Positions 20,591 to 28,187 of a DNA stretch of 35,216 nt are shown piece after piece. The stretch is from Pseudomonadota bacterium. Its GTDB lineage: Bacteria > Pseudomonadota > Alphaproteobacteria > Rhizobiales > Pleomorphomonadaceae. Within the stretch, counting starts at the first letter, position 1, and each line of letters opens with the position of its first letter. The notes below the pieces were generated by a model. That model was not told where the DNA came from. It ran no database searches and saw nothing but the letters and a program-made list of their open reading frames with translations. The stretch lies in the NCBI GenBank assembly GCA_018262575.1, contig JAGSYU010000022.1, forward strand, positions 1-35,216. The letters are read 5' to 3'. Position numbers and translations under genes: made by a program.

Positions 20591-21612
20591 CGATCCGTCC
20601 GCTCCTCGGCCCCGCCAATATGCACCGGGGCGCCATTCGCTGCTGCCGAAGCCTTGATGCCATCCCAAAGCCGGGCAAACCGCAACCCCATCGCTACCGA
20701 GCCGGTGTTCTCCATGGTACCGGCCCGGATGGCAAGAAAGCTTTTGAGCGGGTTGTCGAGGATTTCCGCCGTCTCGCGCGGCTGCGCCACGCCGTCGAGG
20801 AGGATTTCACGCCAGCCGCCCCAGGCGTCGATCCGGACGATCGCCTTGGTGAAGAACAGCGAGATGAACGAGGCGCAGCCCTTCGGCCCTTCGCCGGCCG
20901 CTGTCAGTGTTGCCAGCGCGCCATTGGCGAGGCGGGCGGCCACGGCGGTGACGATGTCGACCGGCGCGCCGCGATTGTCCATGTAGGCGCCGACGCTGGA
21001 AAAATCGGCATTGGCCAGGAGGCAGACGGTGTTCATCAGGTGGGCGCCGGTGTCGAACATGAAGCCGCCGCCGGAAATCTCCGGCTTCTGCTTCCAGTGG
21101 CCGGCATAGTTGGTCGCCCAGCTTTCCCAGATCATGCCGGAAATGGCGACGAGGTCGCCGAACTCGCCGGCCAGCGACCGCTGGCGCGTGTCAAGCACCA
21201 GGGGTGACAATCCGCCCTGGAAGGCGGTGACGATGGTTCCCTTGCCGCGCTTCTGTGCGGCGACCAGTGCCTCGGCTTCGGCGACTGTCGTCACCATCGG
21301 CTTTTCGAGAAACATGTCGATGCCGCGTTCGGCTACGGCGATCGCCTGCTCGGCGTGAAAGGCATGGGGGGTTGACACGTAGACGACGTCGAGCCGGTCA
21401 CCGCAGGTGGCCAGCATGTCGCGATAGTCGGCAAAGCAGTGCGGGCGCGGCGCGCCAGCGGTCTCGCAGATGTTGGCGAGCCGGTCGAGCGAGACGGGTG
21501 ATGTGTCGCTCAGCGCCACGAACTCCACCTCCGGCATCGCCACCCAGCTCGCGGCATATTCCGCCGCCTTCAAGCCGGCACCGATCACTCCCAGCCTCAA
21601 TCGCCCGACCAT
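20587..21612 (-). CDS. Gfo/Idh/MocA-family NAD(P)-dependent sugar dehydrogenase
   Basis: 341 residues. The N-terminal Rossmann fold has GVIGAG (8-13), the NAD-site loop STPHAFHAEQA and the catalytic-lysine motif EKP (103-105); the C-terminal domain has GGGFMFDTGAHLMNTV with the conserved His. Members oxidise or reduce sugar hydroxyls, often at C3. In rhizobial thu operons the ThuB partner of ThuA belongs to this family. The start is set by the ribosome site: GGGAGG touches the ATG at 21621, so the ATG at 21612, with 9 bases spacing, is used. It is the first minus-strand gene of the glycoside locus and is divergent from the importer. The substrate is unknown. Confidence 0.9.
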   Translation of the reverse strand: MVGRLRLGVIGAGLKAAEYAASWVAMPEVEFVALSDTSPVSLDRLANICETAGAPRPHCFADYRDMLATCGDRLDVVYVSTPHAFHAEQAIAVAERGIDMFLEKPMVTTVAEAEALVAAQKRGKGTIVTAFQGGLSPLVLDTRQRSLAGEFGDLVAISGMIWESWATNYAGHWKQKPEISGGGFMFDTGAHLMNTVCLLANADFSSVGAYMDNRGAPVDIVTAVAARLANGALATLTAAGEGPKGCASFISLFFTKAIVRIDAWGGWREILLDGVAQPRETAEILDNPLKSFLAIRAGTMENTGSVAMGLRFARLWDGIKASAAANGAPVHIGGAEERTDR

Positions 21613-21633
21613 CTTCGTCATCCTCTCCCGTTT

Positions 21634-21649
21634 GTGCAAACGTGTACAC
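21634..21649. promoter_or_regulatory. LacI-type operator box 1, GTGCAAACGTGTACAC
   Basis: The 16-base pseudo-palindrome has a central CG and 5 of 7 matching arm positions. It contains AAACGTGTACA (21638-21648), repeated exactly at 21748-21758. It lies close to the dehydrogenase start. Confidence 0.6.
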
Positions 21650-21747
21650 GCCCGCGTTTTTCCTGACAAGCCGTTTTTTATCCGTCATTTTCAGTATGTT
21701 GCGCGGCATATCAGACAAAAGGATAGGGCTACTTGCCGCGATTGCGA

Positions 21748-21758
21748 AAACGTGTACA
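21748..21758. promoter_or_regulatory. Operator box 2, AAACGTGTACA
   Basis: An exact 11-base copy of the core of box 1, 110 bases to the right and about 55 bases before the binding-protein start. Two copies flanking a divergent promoter region fit DNA looping by a tetrameric or dimeric LacI protein. Confidence 0.6.
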
Positions 21759-21813
21759 TTGCTTTCGGTCGACGCTGGAGGGCGCCGGCCATCAATCATG
21801 GGAGGATTGTCCG

Positions 21814-23106
21814 TTGAACAAGGCGGTCTTAGGTGGCCTCTGCGCCATCCTGCTCGGTTGCACGTCTACGCTCGTGCAGGCCGAGACTCTTCGCCTGGCC
21901 AACCATGGCCAAGCCGGTGTCGACGCGATGAAGTCGACGGTCGAACGCATCGAAAAGAAGCTCGGGGTTACGGTCGAGGTGGTCGAATACCCCGCCCCCG
22001 ACAAGGACTATCTTTCCAAGCTCCTGACCGAGCTCGGTGCCGGCAACGGGCCTGACCTGTTCTCGCTGCCGTCGACGGCAGCCGTCGCCGACATGGTCGA
22101 GGCCGGCTATCTCGCGCCGATCACCACTGAGATCAACGCCTGGGAGGGCTACAGGAACTTCTACGACGTCGCCAAGAAACTGGCGGTCAGCCCGGACGGC
22201 GAGACCTACGTCATGCCTTACATGCTGGGCATCCAGGAGATCTACTATCGCAAGGACGTGCTGGAAAAAGCCGGCATTTCCACCGACCAGCCGAAGACCT
22301 GGGACGACCTGATCGCTCGCGCCGAGGAGATCAAGGCCAAGACCGGCGCCTATGGCCTGCTTTTCCCGGCCGGTGTCAGCTGGGGCTCGGGCGCCTTCGA
22401 TGAAGGCTTCCAGCACCTGATCGTCGGCTCCAAGACGCCGCAGATCGTCACCGACGACGGCAAGCTCGATCTGAGCGGTGAGGGTGTCAGGGACGTGTTC
22501 AACGTCTACAAGACGCTGATCGACAAGGATCTGATGCCGGTGCAGCCCCTGCTCGGGCCGGAACCCTGGGTGATCCCGAAGTATGAAATGTTCCCGGCCG
22601 GCAAGCTGGTCGCCACCACCTGTGGTTCGTGGTGCTACATTTTCGACTGGGGCCGCGAGAGCAAGACCCCGATCCCCGACGTACTCAAGGTGGTTGGCAC
22701 CTGGACCGTTCCCGGCCAAGCCGGAGGCCAGTACGTCCTCGCCAACCTCGCCGGCCCCTGGGCCGTCAACGCCAAGTCGGCCAATGTCGAGCTGGCCAAA
22801 AAGGCGTTGCTCGAGATCGGCTCGGTCGAGACGCAGGTATCTTACGCCGCTCGCATCGGCAACATTCCGGCCAGCAAGGATGTTGCCAAGGATCCTGAGT
22901 TCCAGAAGCTCACCGAACTGGTGCCGATCCATGCCGCCGCCGAGAATGGAACGTTCCTGAAGCAGGCCGCCGGCTTCGGCACCGTTGCCGAGGGCGTCGC
23001 GCGCGCCACCGACGCCCTTCTACGCAAGGAAGTCGACGCCGCCGGCGCCCAGAAGATCCTCGTCGACTACGTCACGGAAACGCTCGGCGAAGACGCGATG
23101 AAATGA
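21814..23106 (+). CDS. Sugar ABC importer, periplasmic binding protein (SBP_bac_1)
   Basis: 430 residues from TTG 21814, which has GGAGGA 7 bases upstream; an ATG at 21733 would prepend a non-signal sequence. The signal peptide MNKAVLGGLCAILLGC runs on to VQA/ETLRLANHG; a cysteine at 16 sits in LLGC, a weak lipobox. The mature domain shows GPDLFSLPSTAAVADMVEAG, VMPYMLGIQEIYYRKDVLEKAG, WDDLIARAEEIKAKTG and AGKLVATTCGSW, the pattern of UgpB/ThuE/MalE-type proteins for oligosaccharides. It is the first gene of a five-gene plus-strand operon. The length and family point to a disaccharide or larger glycoside rather than a monosaccharide. Confidence 0.92.
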   Translation: MNKAVLGGLCAILLGCTSTLVQAETLRLANHGQAGVDAMKSTVERIEKKLGVTVEVVEYPAPDKDYLSKLLTELGAGNGPDLFSLPSTAAVADMVEAGYLAPITTEINAWEGYRNFYDVAKKLAVSPDGETYVMPYMLGIQEIYYRKDVLEKAGISTDQPKTWDDLIARAEEIKAKTGAYGLLFPAGVSWGSGAFDEGFQHLIVGSKTPQIVTDDGKLDLSGEGVRDVFNVYKTLIDKDLMPVQPLLGPEPWVIPKYEMFPAGKLVATTCGSWCYIFDWGRESKTPIPDVLKVVGTWTVPGQAGGQYVLANLAGPWAVNAKSANVELAKKALLEIGSVETQVSYAARIGNIPASKDVAKDPEFQKLTELVPIHAAAENGTFLKQAAGFGTVAEGVARATDALLRKEVDAAGAQKILVDYVTETLGEDAMK

Positions 23107-23133
23107 TGTCGCTTTTGCGTTGATGAACAACAC

Positions 23134-23160
23134 GGGGACGCGGGCCCACCTCGCGTCCCC
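23134..23160 (+). terminator. Hairpin downstream of the sugar-binding protein gene
   Basis: GGGGACGCG (23134-23142) and CGCGTCCCC (23152-23160) pair perfectly over a 9-base loop in the 83-base gap before the first permease gene. ATAGTCTT follows, so it is not a full terminator; it may protect the binding-protein message. Confidence 0.6.
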
Positions 23161-23189
23161 ATAGTCTTCGATCCATTTATGTGAGCCCC

Positions 23190-24077
23190 ATGGCCAAAAC
23201 GCTCCAGGAACGGCGCGCCGAACGGCAGCTGATGATCGTGCTGTTGCCGTCGCTGCTGCTGCTTTTCGCCTTCGTCATCTATCCGGCCATCTATTCGGTC
23301 TACCTGTCGTTCACCAATGAGGCCCTGACCGGCGCCGCCGCGCGCGCGCCCCGCTTCGTCGGTTTGCGCAATTACACGCGGCTGTTCAACGACGCCAAGT
23401 TCTGGAACGCCCTGTTCGTCACCTTCATCTTCGTGCTGGGATCGGCCATCATCGGCCAGTTCGTGCTCGGCCTTGTCTCGGCCATCGCCCTGCGCCGCCG
23501 CCTCGTCTTCCGCACCCTGTTCTCATCGATCATCCTGCTGCCCAATGCGGCACCGGAAGTGGTGGCTGGCTTCATGTGGATCTCGATGCTGGCCGGCGGC
23601 GACCACGCCACGCTGAGCCGCATTGTCTCTTTCTTCGGCCTGCCGACCGCCGACTGGCTGCAGGTATTTCCGCTGTCGATGATCATCGTCGTCAATACTT
23701 GGCGTGGCATCGCCACGGCGATGATCCTGCTGACCGCCGGCCTCAGTACCATTCCGCAGGAGATCTACGAGGCGGCACGCATGGACGGCGCCACGCCGGC
23801 GCAGATGTTCCGCCGCATCACCGTGCCACTGATGATGCCGACCATCCTGCTCTACATGCTGATCTCGACCGTTTCGACCATCGCCGTATTCGGGCTCGTG
23901 TACGCTCTGACCCGTGGCGGCCCCGGCGGCGCCACCGAGCTCATCAGCATCTACATCTACAATCAGTCGTTCACGGCCTACCAGCTCGGCTATGGCGCGG
24001 CGGTGGCAGTGATCGCCCTGCTGGTGTCGCTGGTGCTCGGCATCGCCTATGTCCGCGCCGCCAAGGTGGAGATCTGA
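23190..24077 (+). CDS. Sugar ABC importer permease, MalF/UgpA type
   Basis: 295 residues with six predicted membrane segments (first about 14-36). The family coupling motif is EAARMDGATPAQMFRRITVP (about 190-209). The loop NEALTGAAARAPRFVGLRNY between segments 1 and 2 is typical of the MalF-side subunit. ATG 23190 is used; GTG 23181 would add three residues and has no better ribosome site. The downstream permease gene begins 1 base after this stop, so the two are coupled and should form the channel heterodimer. Confidence 0.93.
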   Translation: MAKTLQERRAERQLMIVLLPSLLLLFAFVIYPAIYSVYLSFTNEALTGAAARAPRFVGLRNYTRLFNDAKFWNALFVTFIFVLGSAIIGQFVLGLVSAIALRRRLVFRTLFSSIILLPNAAPEVVAGFMWISMLAGGDHATLSRIVSFFGLPTADWLQVFPLSMIIVVNTWRGIATAMILLTAGLSTIPQEIYEAARMDGATPAQMFRRITVPLMMPTILLYMLISTVSTIAVFGLVYALTRGGPGGATELISIYIYNQSFTAYQLGYGAAVAVIALLVSLVLGIAYVRAAKVEI

Positions 24078-24078
24078 C

Positions 24079-24990
24079 ATGTCTGCTGCGCCTCCCGGCG
24101 AATCCGCCAACCGCCTCCGTGGCGACCTGATGGCCTATGCGAGCCTGTCGCTGATCTCGATCTTCTGCGCCATTCCGTTCTTCTGGCTGCTGGTCGGTTC
24201 GCTCGACGGCAACGCCCAGCTATTCCTGCGCTGGCCCGAGACCTGGACCTTTGCCAACTACCTGCGCGTCTTCGCCAAGGAAGATGGCGCCAAGTGGCTG
24301 TTCAATTCGCTGTTCGTCGTCGGGTCCGCCACCTTCCTGGTGATGGTGCTGTCCGGCCTTGGCGGCTACGCGCTGTCGCGGACGCGGGCCTGGTGGAAGC
24401 TGCCGTTCCTCTACGCCATCCTGCTGATCCGCGTGCTGCCGTCGACGGCGCTGATCGTGCCGCTCTACAAGTTCCTGCTGACGCTGAACAACGCCGAAGG
24501 CGCCCTTCTCCGGCCGATTTTCGGCAGCACGACGCGCGACATCATGCGCTGGACCGGCTTCATCGATGGCTACCTCGGCCTGATCCTGGTGCTGGCCACC
24601 ATGCAGCTGCCGCTGTCGCTGTGGATCATGAAAACCTTCTTCGACGGCCTGCCGCGCGATTATGAGGAAGCCGCCCTGATGGACGGCGCCACCATGCTCC
24701 AGCGTATCCGTCGTGTTCTGATACCGCTGGCCCTGCCCGGCCTCGCCGCGTCCGGCCTGTTCGCCTTTATGGCGGCCTGGGGCGACTTCCTGCTGCCGCT
24801 GATCTTGTTGTCGTCGCCGGAACTGCAGACGTTGCCGATCGGCCTCTTCCGCGCCTTCCTGCGCATTAACGAGATCGATTACGGCCTGCTGACCGCGCTT
24901 GCCTTCATCTATCTGGTTCCTGCCGTCGTCGCCTTCGGCTTCGCGCGCCGCTTCCTCGTCCAGACCTTCTCGGGCGGCGTGAAGGGGTGA
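24079..24990 (+). CDS. Sugar ABC importer permease, MalG/UgpE type
   Basis: 303 residues with six membrane segments (first about 17-37). The motif EEAALMDGATMLQRIRRVLIP (split across about 195-215) is the EAA loop that contacts the ATPase, and the C-terminus LVQTFSGGVKG is the conserved tail of MalG-type subunits. GGTGGAGA lies inside the end of the previous gene, 6-7 bases before the ATG at 24079. It pairs with the MalF-type subunit. Confidence 0.93.
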   Translation: MSAAPPGESANRLRGDLMAYASLSLISIFCAIPFFWLLVGSLDGNAQLFLRWPETWTFANYLRVFAKEDGAKWLFNSLFVVGSATFLVMVLSGLGGYALSRTRAWWKLPFLYAILLIRVLPSTALIVPLYKFLLTLNNAEGALLRPIFGSTTRDIMRWTGFIDGYLGLILVLATMQLPLSLWIMKTFFDGLPRDYEEAALMDGATMLQRIRRVLIPLALPGLAASGLFAFMAAWGDFLLPLILLSSPELQTLPIGLFRAFLRINEIDYGLLTALAFIYLVPAVVAFGFARRFLVQTFSGGVKG

Positions 24991-25012
24991 GACAAAACAA
25001 GAGTTCGAGCCA

Positions 25013-26092
25013 ATGATCCACCTCAACAACGTCCGCAAGTTCTATGGCGCGCTGGAAGTCATCAAGGGTATCGACGTTACCGTCGAGGACGGCGAGTTCG
25101 CCGTCTTCGTCGGCCCGTCGGGCTGTGGCAAATCGACCTTGCTCCGGATGATTGCCGGCCTCGAGGGCATCGACGGCGGCGACCTCGTGCTCAACGGCAC
25201 GCGCATCAACGACGTGCCGCCGGACAAGCGCGGCATCTCCATGGTGTTCCAGTCCTATGCGCTTTATCCACATATGACGGTGGCCGAGAACATCGGCTTC
25301 TCGCTCAGTCTCAAGAAGGTAGCGCCGGCCGAGATCCGGCGTCAGGTCGGGGAAGTAGCCGACATCCTGCAGTTGGGCGAACTGCTCGATCGCCGGCCCG
25401 GTGCGCTGTCCGGCGGCCAGCGTCAGCGCGTTGCCATCGGCCGCGCCATCATCAAGAAGCCGTCGCTGATCCTGTTCGACGAACCGCTGTCCAACCTTGA
25501 CAGCGCGTTGCGCGTGCAGATGCGCGCCGAGCTGCAGCGGCTGCATCGCGAATTGTCCGCCACCGTCGTCTACGTCACACACGACCAGGTGGAAGCCATG
25601 ACCATGGCCGACAAGATCGTCGTGCTCAATCAGGGCACGGTCGCCCAGGTCGGCCCGCCGATGGAGCTTTACCATCGGCCCGACAACGAGTTCGTCGCCA
25701 CCTTCATCGGTTCGCCGAAGATGAACATCCTGCCGGTCGCTATGACACGAGACGGCGCAGACAGCATTCGCCTCGCCGGTCCGCTCGGCATGACCTTTGC
25801 GCTCGCCGATGCCTCACTCCCCGAAGGCGCCGCCCGAATGGGTGTGCGGCCCGAACACTTCAAGGTGGTCGCCGCCGATGCCGCTCATTTTGTTGCCGAG
25901 GTGGCGATCGTTGAGCGGCTGGGCGTCGAGACCTATCTGACCGTCGGTTCGATCGAACAGCCGATCGTCGTCCGCGTCGAGGGCGACGTTACCTTCCGGC
26001 CGGGCGATCGGGTGCCGTTCGCCGCCGACACCGCCGCCTGCCACATTTTCAGCACGGACGGACGGATCCTCCGCTCCGCCAATGTTGCCTGA
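25013..26092 (+). CDS. Sugar ABC importer ATP-binding protein, MalK/UgpC type
   Basis: 359 residues. Walker A GPSGCGKST (34-42), Q-loop FQSYALYPHMTV, signature LSGGQ (132-136), Walker B LILFDEP (152-158) and the switch His in VTHDQVEA are intact. The C-terminal part (about 235-355) is the OB/TOBE domain of MalK-type ATPases (MGVRPEHF). It powers the two permeases just upstream, 22 bases away. Length and motifs are normal. The ThuA-like gene follows after a 159-base gap that contains a structured element. Confidence 0.95.
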   Translation: MIHLNNVRKFYGALEVIKGIDVTVEDGEFAVFVGPSGCGKSTLLRMIAGLEGIDGGDLVLNGTRINDVPPDKRGISMVFQSYALYPHMTVAENIGFSLSLKKVAPAEIRRQVGEVADILQLGELLDRRPGALSGGQRQRVAIGRAIIKKPSLILFDEPLSNLDSALRVQMRAELQRLHRELSATVVYVTHDQVEAMTMADKIVVLNQGTVAQVGPPMELYHRPDNEFVATFIGSPKMNILPVAMTRDGADSIRLAGPLGMTFALADASLPEGAARMGVRPEHFKVVAADAAHFVAEVAIVERLGVETYLTVGSIEQPIVVRVEGDVTFRPGDRVPFAADTAACHIFSTDGRILRSANVA

Positions 26093-26094
26093 GA

Positions 26095-26232
26095 GCCTGA
26101 CTTGAAATTCGCTGGGGTGCGGTAGCTGGCGATGAGTTCGAGAACCGGAGCGGAGCGAACTTGACGTTCGTGAGCACCGGAAAGCGCAGACATCGAAGCT
26201 AGATGCCCGCCCAGTCGAGTTTCGGGTCAGGC
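26095..26232. repeat. 138-base imperfect palindromic element between ATPase and ThuA-like genes
   Basis: Outer arms GCCTGACTTGAAATTCG (26095-26111) and CGAGTTTCGGGTCAGGC (26216-26232) pair over 17 positions: 14 standard pairs and 3 that are G-U in RNA. CTGGG (26112-26116) and CCCAG (26210-26214) extend the stem past one bulged base. Inside lies CCGGAGCGGAGCGAAC-type sequence with CGAAC (26156-26160) pairing GTTCG (26166-26170) and CCGG on both sides. The element starts two bases after the ATPase stop. It could be a MITE-like or REP-like unit, or a structured RNA. No ORF is inside. Confidence 0.6.
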
Positions 26233-26251
26233 GCTGACGCATGAGGAAAGC

Positions 26252-26998
26252 ATGACCATCAAGGTAACCATCTGGAACGAAGGCCGCCACGAGCAGCTCC
26301 ACAAGGCGGTGAGCGACGTCTATCCCGACCGCATCGACGGTGCCATCGCCAAGGGCATCGCCCATCCTGATTTCGCGATCCGCCGCGGCACACTCGACGA
26401 TCCGGACGAGGGCCTGCCGCAGAGCCTCCTCGACGACACCGACGTGCTGCTCTGGTGGGGCCACATGGCCCATGACGACGTCAGCGACGGCTTGATCGAT
26501 CGCGTGCAGCAGCGCGTGCTCAAGGGCATGGGGCTCGTCGTGCTGCATTCGGGCCATCATTCCAAGCTGTTCAGGCGGCTGATGGGCACCAACTGCAATC
26601 TGTCTTGGCGCGAAATGCCGGAGGGCGATCTCGAGCGCGTCTGGGTGGTCAACCCGTCGCATCCGATTGCCGAGGGCCTGCCGCCCTATTTCGAGGTGGC
26701 GGCCTCGGAGATGTATGGCGAACCCTTCGACATTCCCCAGCCCGACGAGATCGTCTTCATGTCCTGGTACTCGGGCGGCGAGGTGTTCCGCTCCGGCTGC
26801 ACCTTCCAGCGCGGCCGCGGCCGCATCTTCTACTTCAGCCCCGGCCACGAGACCTTCCCGATCTATCACGACCCGATGGTGCACAAGGTGATCTCCAACG
26901 GCGTGCGCTGGGTGAAGCAGACCCACACCGACGGTCGCGTCCTCGAAAACTGGCACCGCGCCGAACCGCTGCACCCGCGGCCGGCAGCCAAGGGCTGA
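26252..26998 (+). CDS. thuA: ThuA-like protein (trehalose utilisation family)
   Basis: 248 residues of the ThuA family, a class I glutamine amidotransferase-like fold. Recognisable parts are VTIWNEGRHEQ, the LLWWGHMAHDDV strand-turn, LVVLHSGHHSKLFRRLMGT and FYFSPGHETFPIYHDP with its two histidines, followed by NGVRWV. In rhizobia thuA and thuB lie in the thuEFGKAB operon for trehalose, maltitol and sucrose isomers, degraded through 3-keto derivatives. Here it is the last gene of the importer operon and the dehydrogenase is divergent. The biochemical role of ThuA proteins is not firmly known; a hydrolase or isomerase acting on 3-keto-glycosides is possible. The ribosome site GAGGAAAG precedes the ATG. 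Confidence 0.88.
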   Translation: MTIKVTIWNEGRHEQLHKAVSDVYPDRIDGAIAKGIAHPDFAIRRGTLDDPDEGLPQSLLDDTDVLLWWGHMAHDDVSDGLIDRVQQRVLKGMGLVVLHSGHHSKLFRRLMGTNCNLSWREMPEGDLERVWVVNPSHPIAEGLPPYFEVAASEMYGEPFDIPQPDEIVFMSWYSGGEVFRSGCTFQRGRGRIFYFSPGHETFPIYHDPMVHKVISNGVRWVKQTHTDGRVLENWHRAEPLHPRPAAKG

Positions 26999-27004
26999 CA
27001 CATC

Positions 27005-27049
27005 GCCCCCTCTGGTTCGCCGGCTCCGGCCGGTGACCAGAGCAGGGGC
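27005..27049. terminator. Terminator-like hairpin between convergent genes
   Basis: GCCCC-CTCTGGT (27005-27016) pairs with ACCAGAG-ca-GGGGC (27036-27049), a 12-base-pair stem with a 2-base bulge and a GC-rich inner loop. It follows the ThuA-like stop by 6 bases. The rest of the 232-base gap to 27230 shows no gene. Confidence 0.55.
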
Positions 27050-27230
27050 AAATCCTTCTACGTTAAGGCCGAGACCATCCAGGGCCGGGGGCGACCTCCT
27101 GTCGCATAGAGGGGAACACAGCGCCGGGGTCGGCAAAGGCGACGTCACCCACCTCAAGACGCACCAAGAGCGATGTGGTGACGATGGCCGTCACCCGGCC
27201 GGTGAGCGCGCTCGATTTTTCAATGATCCG

Positions 27231-28151
27231 TCAGGCAGCCCGGCTGGATCGGCTGCGGGCGATCGCCTCGATATGCTCAGGCCCGATACCACAGCACCCG
27301 CCGACGATGGTGGCGCCGTTGCCGATCCAGCGGTCGACCCACTTGAGATAATTAGGCGGGTCGAGATCGGGTCTCAGCTCGGAGATGCCGGCATAGGGCT
27401 CGTCCGATGGTGGTTCCGGCACGAAGGCATTGGCGTAGACGCCGAGTCCGATGCCGGGCTTACCAAACGCGTCTATGGCTAGACGGGCGGCCTTCAGTGC
27501 GGTGCTCATCACCTCGGGCTGGCTGCAATTGAACAGGATAGCGGCGGCCCCGGCATTCAGCGTCCGCGACACGGCATCGCCGACGGGCTCCCAGGACCTC
27601 AGTTCGGCTGGACCGGTGCGCCCGCGCTCGTCGCGCAGCGTATAGGAAACATAAACCGGCTTGCCCGTCGGCGCGGCGGCTGCCAACGCCGTCAGCGCCT
27701 CTGCCGTCGAACTTTGAGTTTCGATCAACCAGACATCGACATGCGGCGCCAGGCCCGCCACGAGTTCTGCCAGGATGCGCGGAGCCTGCTCTTCGATGAA
27801 CTTGTCCGGCCGATAGCTCTCGAAGATTGGCGGCAATGAGCCGGCCACCGTCACCTTGTGGGACGCGGCGTCCGCCACCGCGCGGGCGATCGAGCCGGCA
27901 CGATCGGCAAGCACACGGCCTTCGGCGCTGAAGCGCTGCTCGCCGATCATGTGCGGGACGAGGCCGTAGGAGTTGGTGGTGATGATCTCGGCGCCGGCGT
28001 CGACATAGGCTTGATGGGCGCGGCGGACATAGTCCGGCGCTTCGATCAGCGACAGCGCCGACCATTCCGGCAGACGGAATGGCGCACCCAGCCGTTCGAG
28101 CAGGCGCCCCATGCCGCCGTCGAGGATGGTGAATGTGGGGTCAGCAGTCAT
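27231..28151 (-). CDS. mmuM: Homocysteine S-methyltransferase family protein
   Basis: 306 residues of the cobalamin-independent betaine/S-methylmethionine-homocysteine methyltransferase family. It opens with ILDGGMGRLLERLG, has TTNSYGL and keeps the three zinc-binding cysteines: Cys209 in FNCS and Cys286 and Cys287 in GGCCGIGPEHI. The usual reaction moves a methyl group from S-methylmethionine or betaine to homocysteine, giving methionine. It is downstream of a polar amino acid importer on the same strand (36-base gap), which suggests the importer supplies the methyl donor or a related amino acid. Other thiols such as selenohomocysteine, or roles in removing methyl groups from a transported compound, cannot be excluded. 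Confidence 0.9.
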   Translation of the reverse strand: MTADPTFTILDGGMGRLLERLGAPFRLPEWSALSLIEAPDYVRRAHQAYVDAGAEIITTNSYGLVPHMIGEQRFSAEGRVLADRAGSIARAVADAASHKVTVAGSLPPIFESYRPDKFIEEQAPRILAELVAGLAPHVDVWLIETQSSTAEALTALAAAAPTGKPVYVSYTLRDERGRTGPAELRSWEPVGDAVSRTLNAGAAAILFNCSQPEVMSTALKAARLAIDAFGKPGIGLGVYANAFVPEPPSDEPYAGISELRPDLDPPNYLKWVDRWIGNGATIVGGCCGIGPEHIEAIARSRSSRAA

Positions 28152-28187
28152 GGATCGGTTCTCTTTGAAGTGCGCTGGATGTGGCGA

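Noticed and set aside
21814-21870. Lipoprotein signal in the sugar-binding protein (LLGC)
   Set aside because: The residue two before Cys is Leu, which is atypical for a lipobox, and VQA/E downstream offers a normal Sec cleavage site; left undecided in favour of a soluble periplasmic protein.
25814-27157. 447-codon minus-strand frame opposite the ATPase end and the ThuA-like gene
   Set aside because: Antisense to well-identified genes and with no domain; a product of codon bias in GC-rich DNA.
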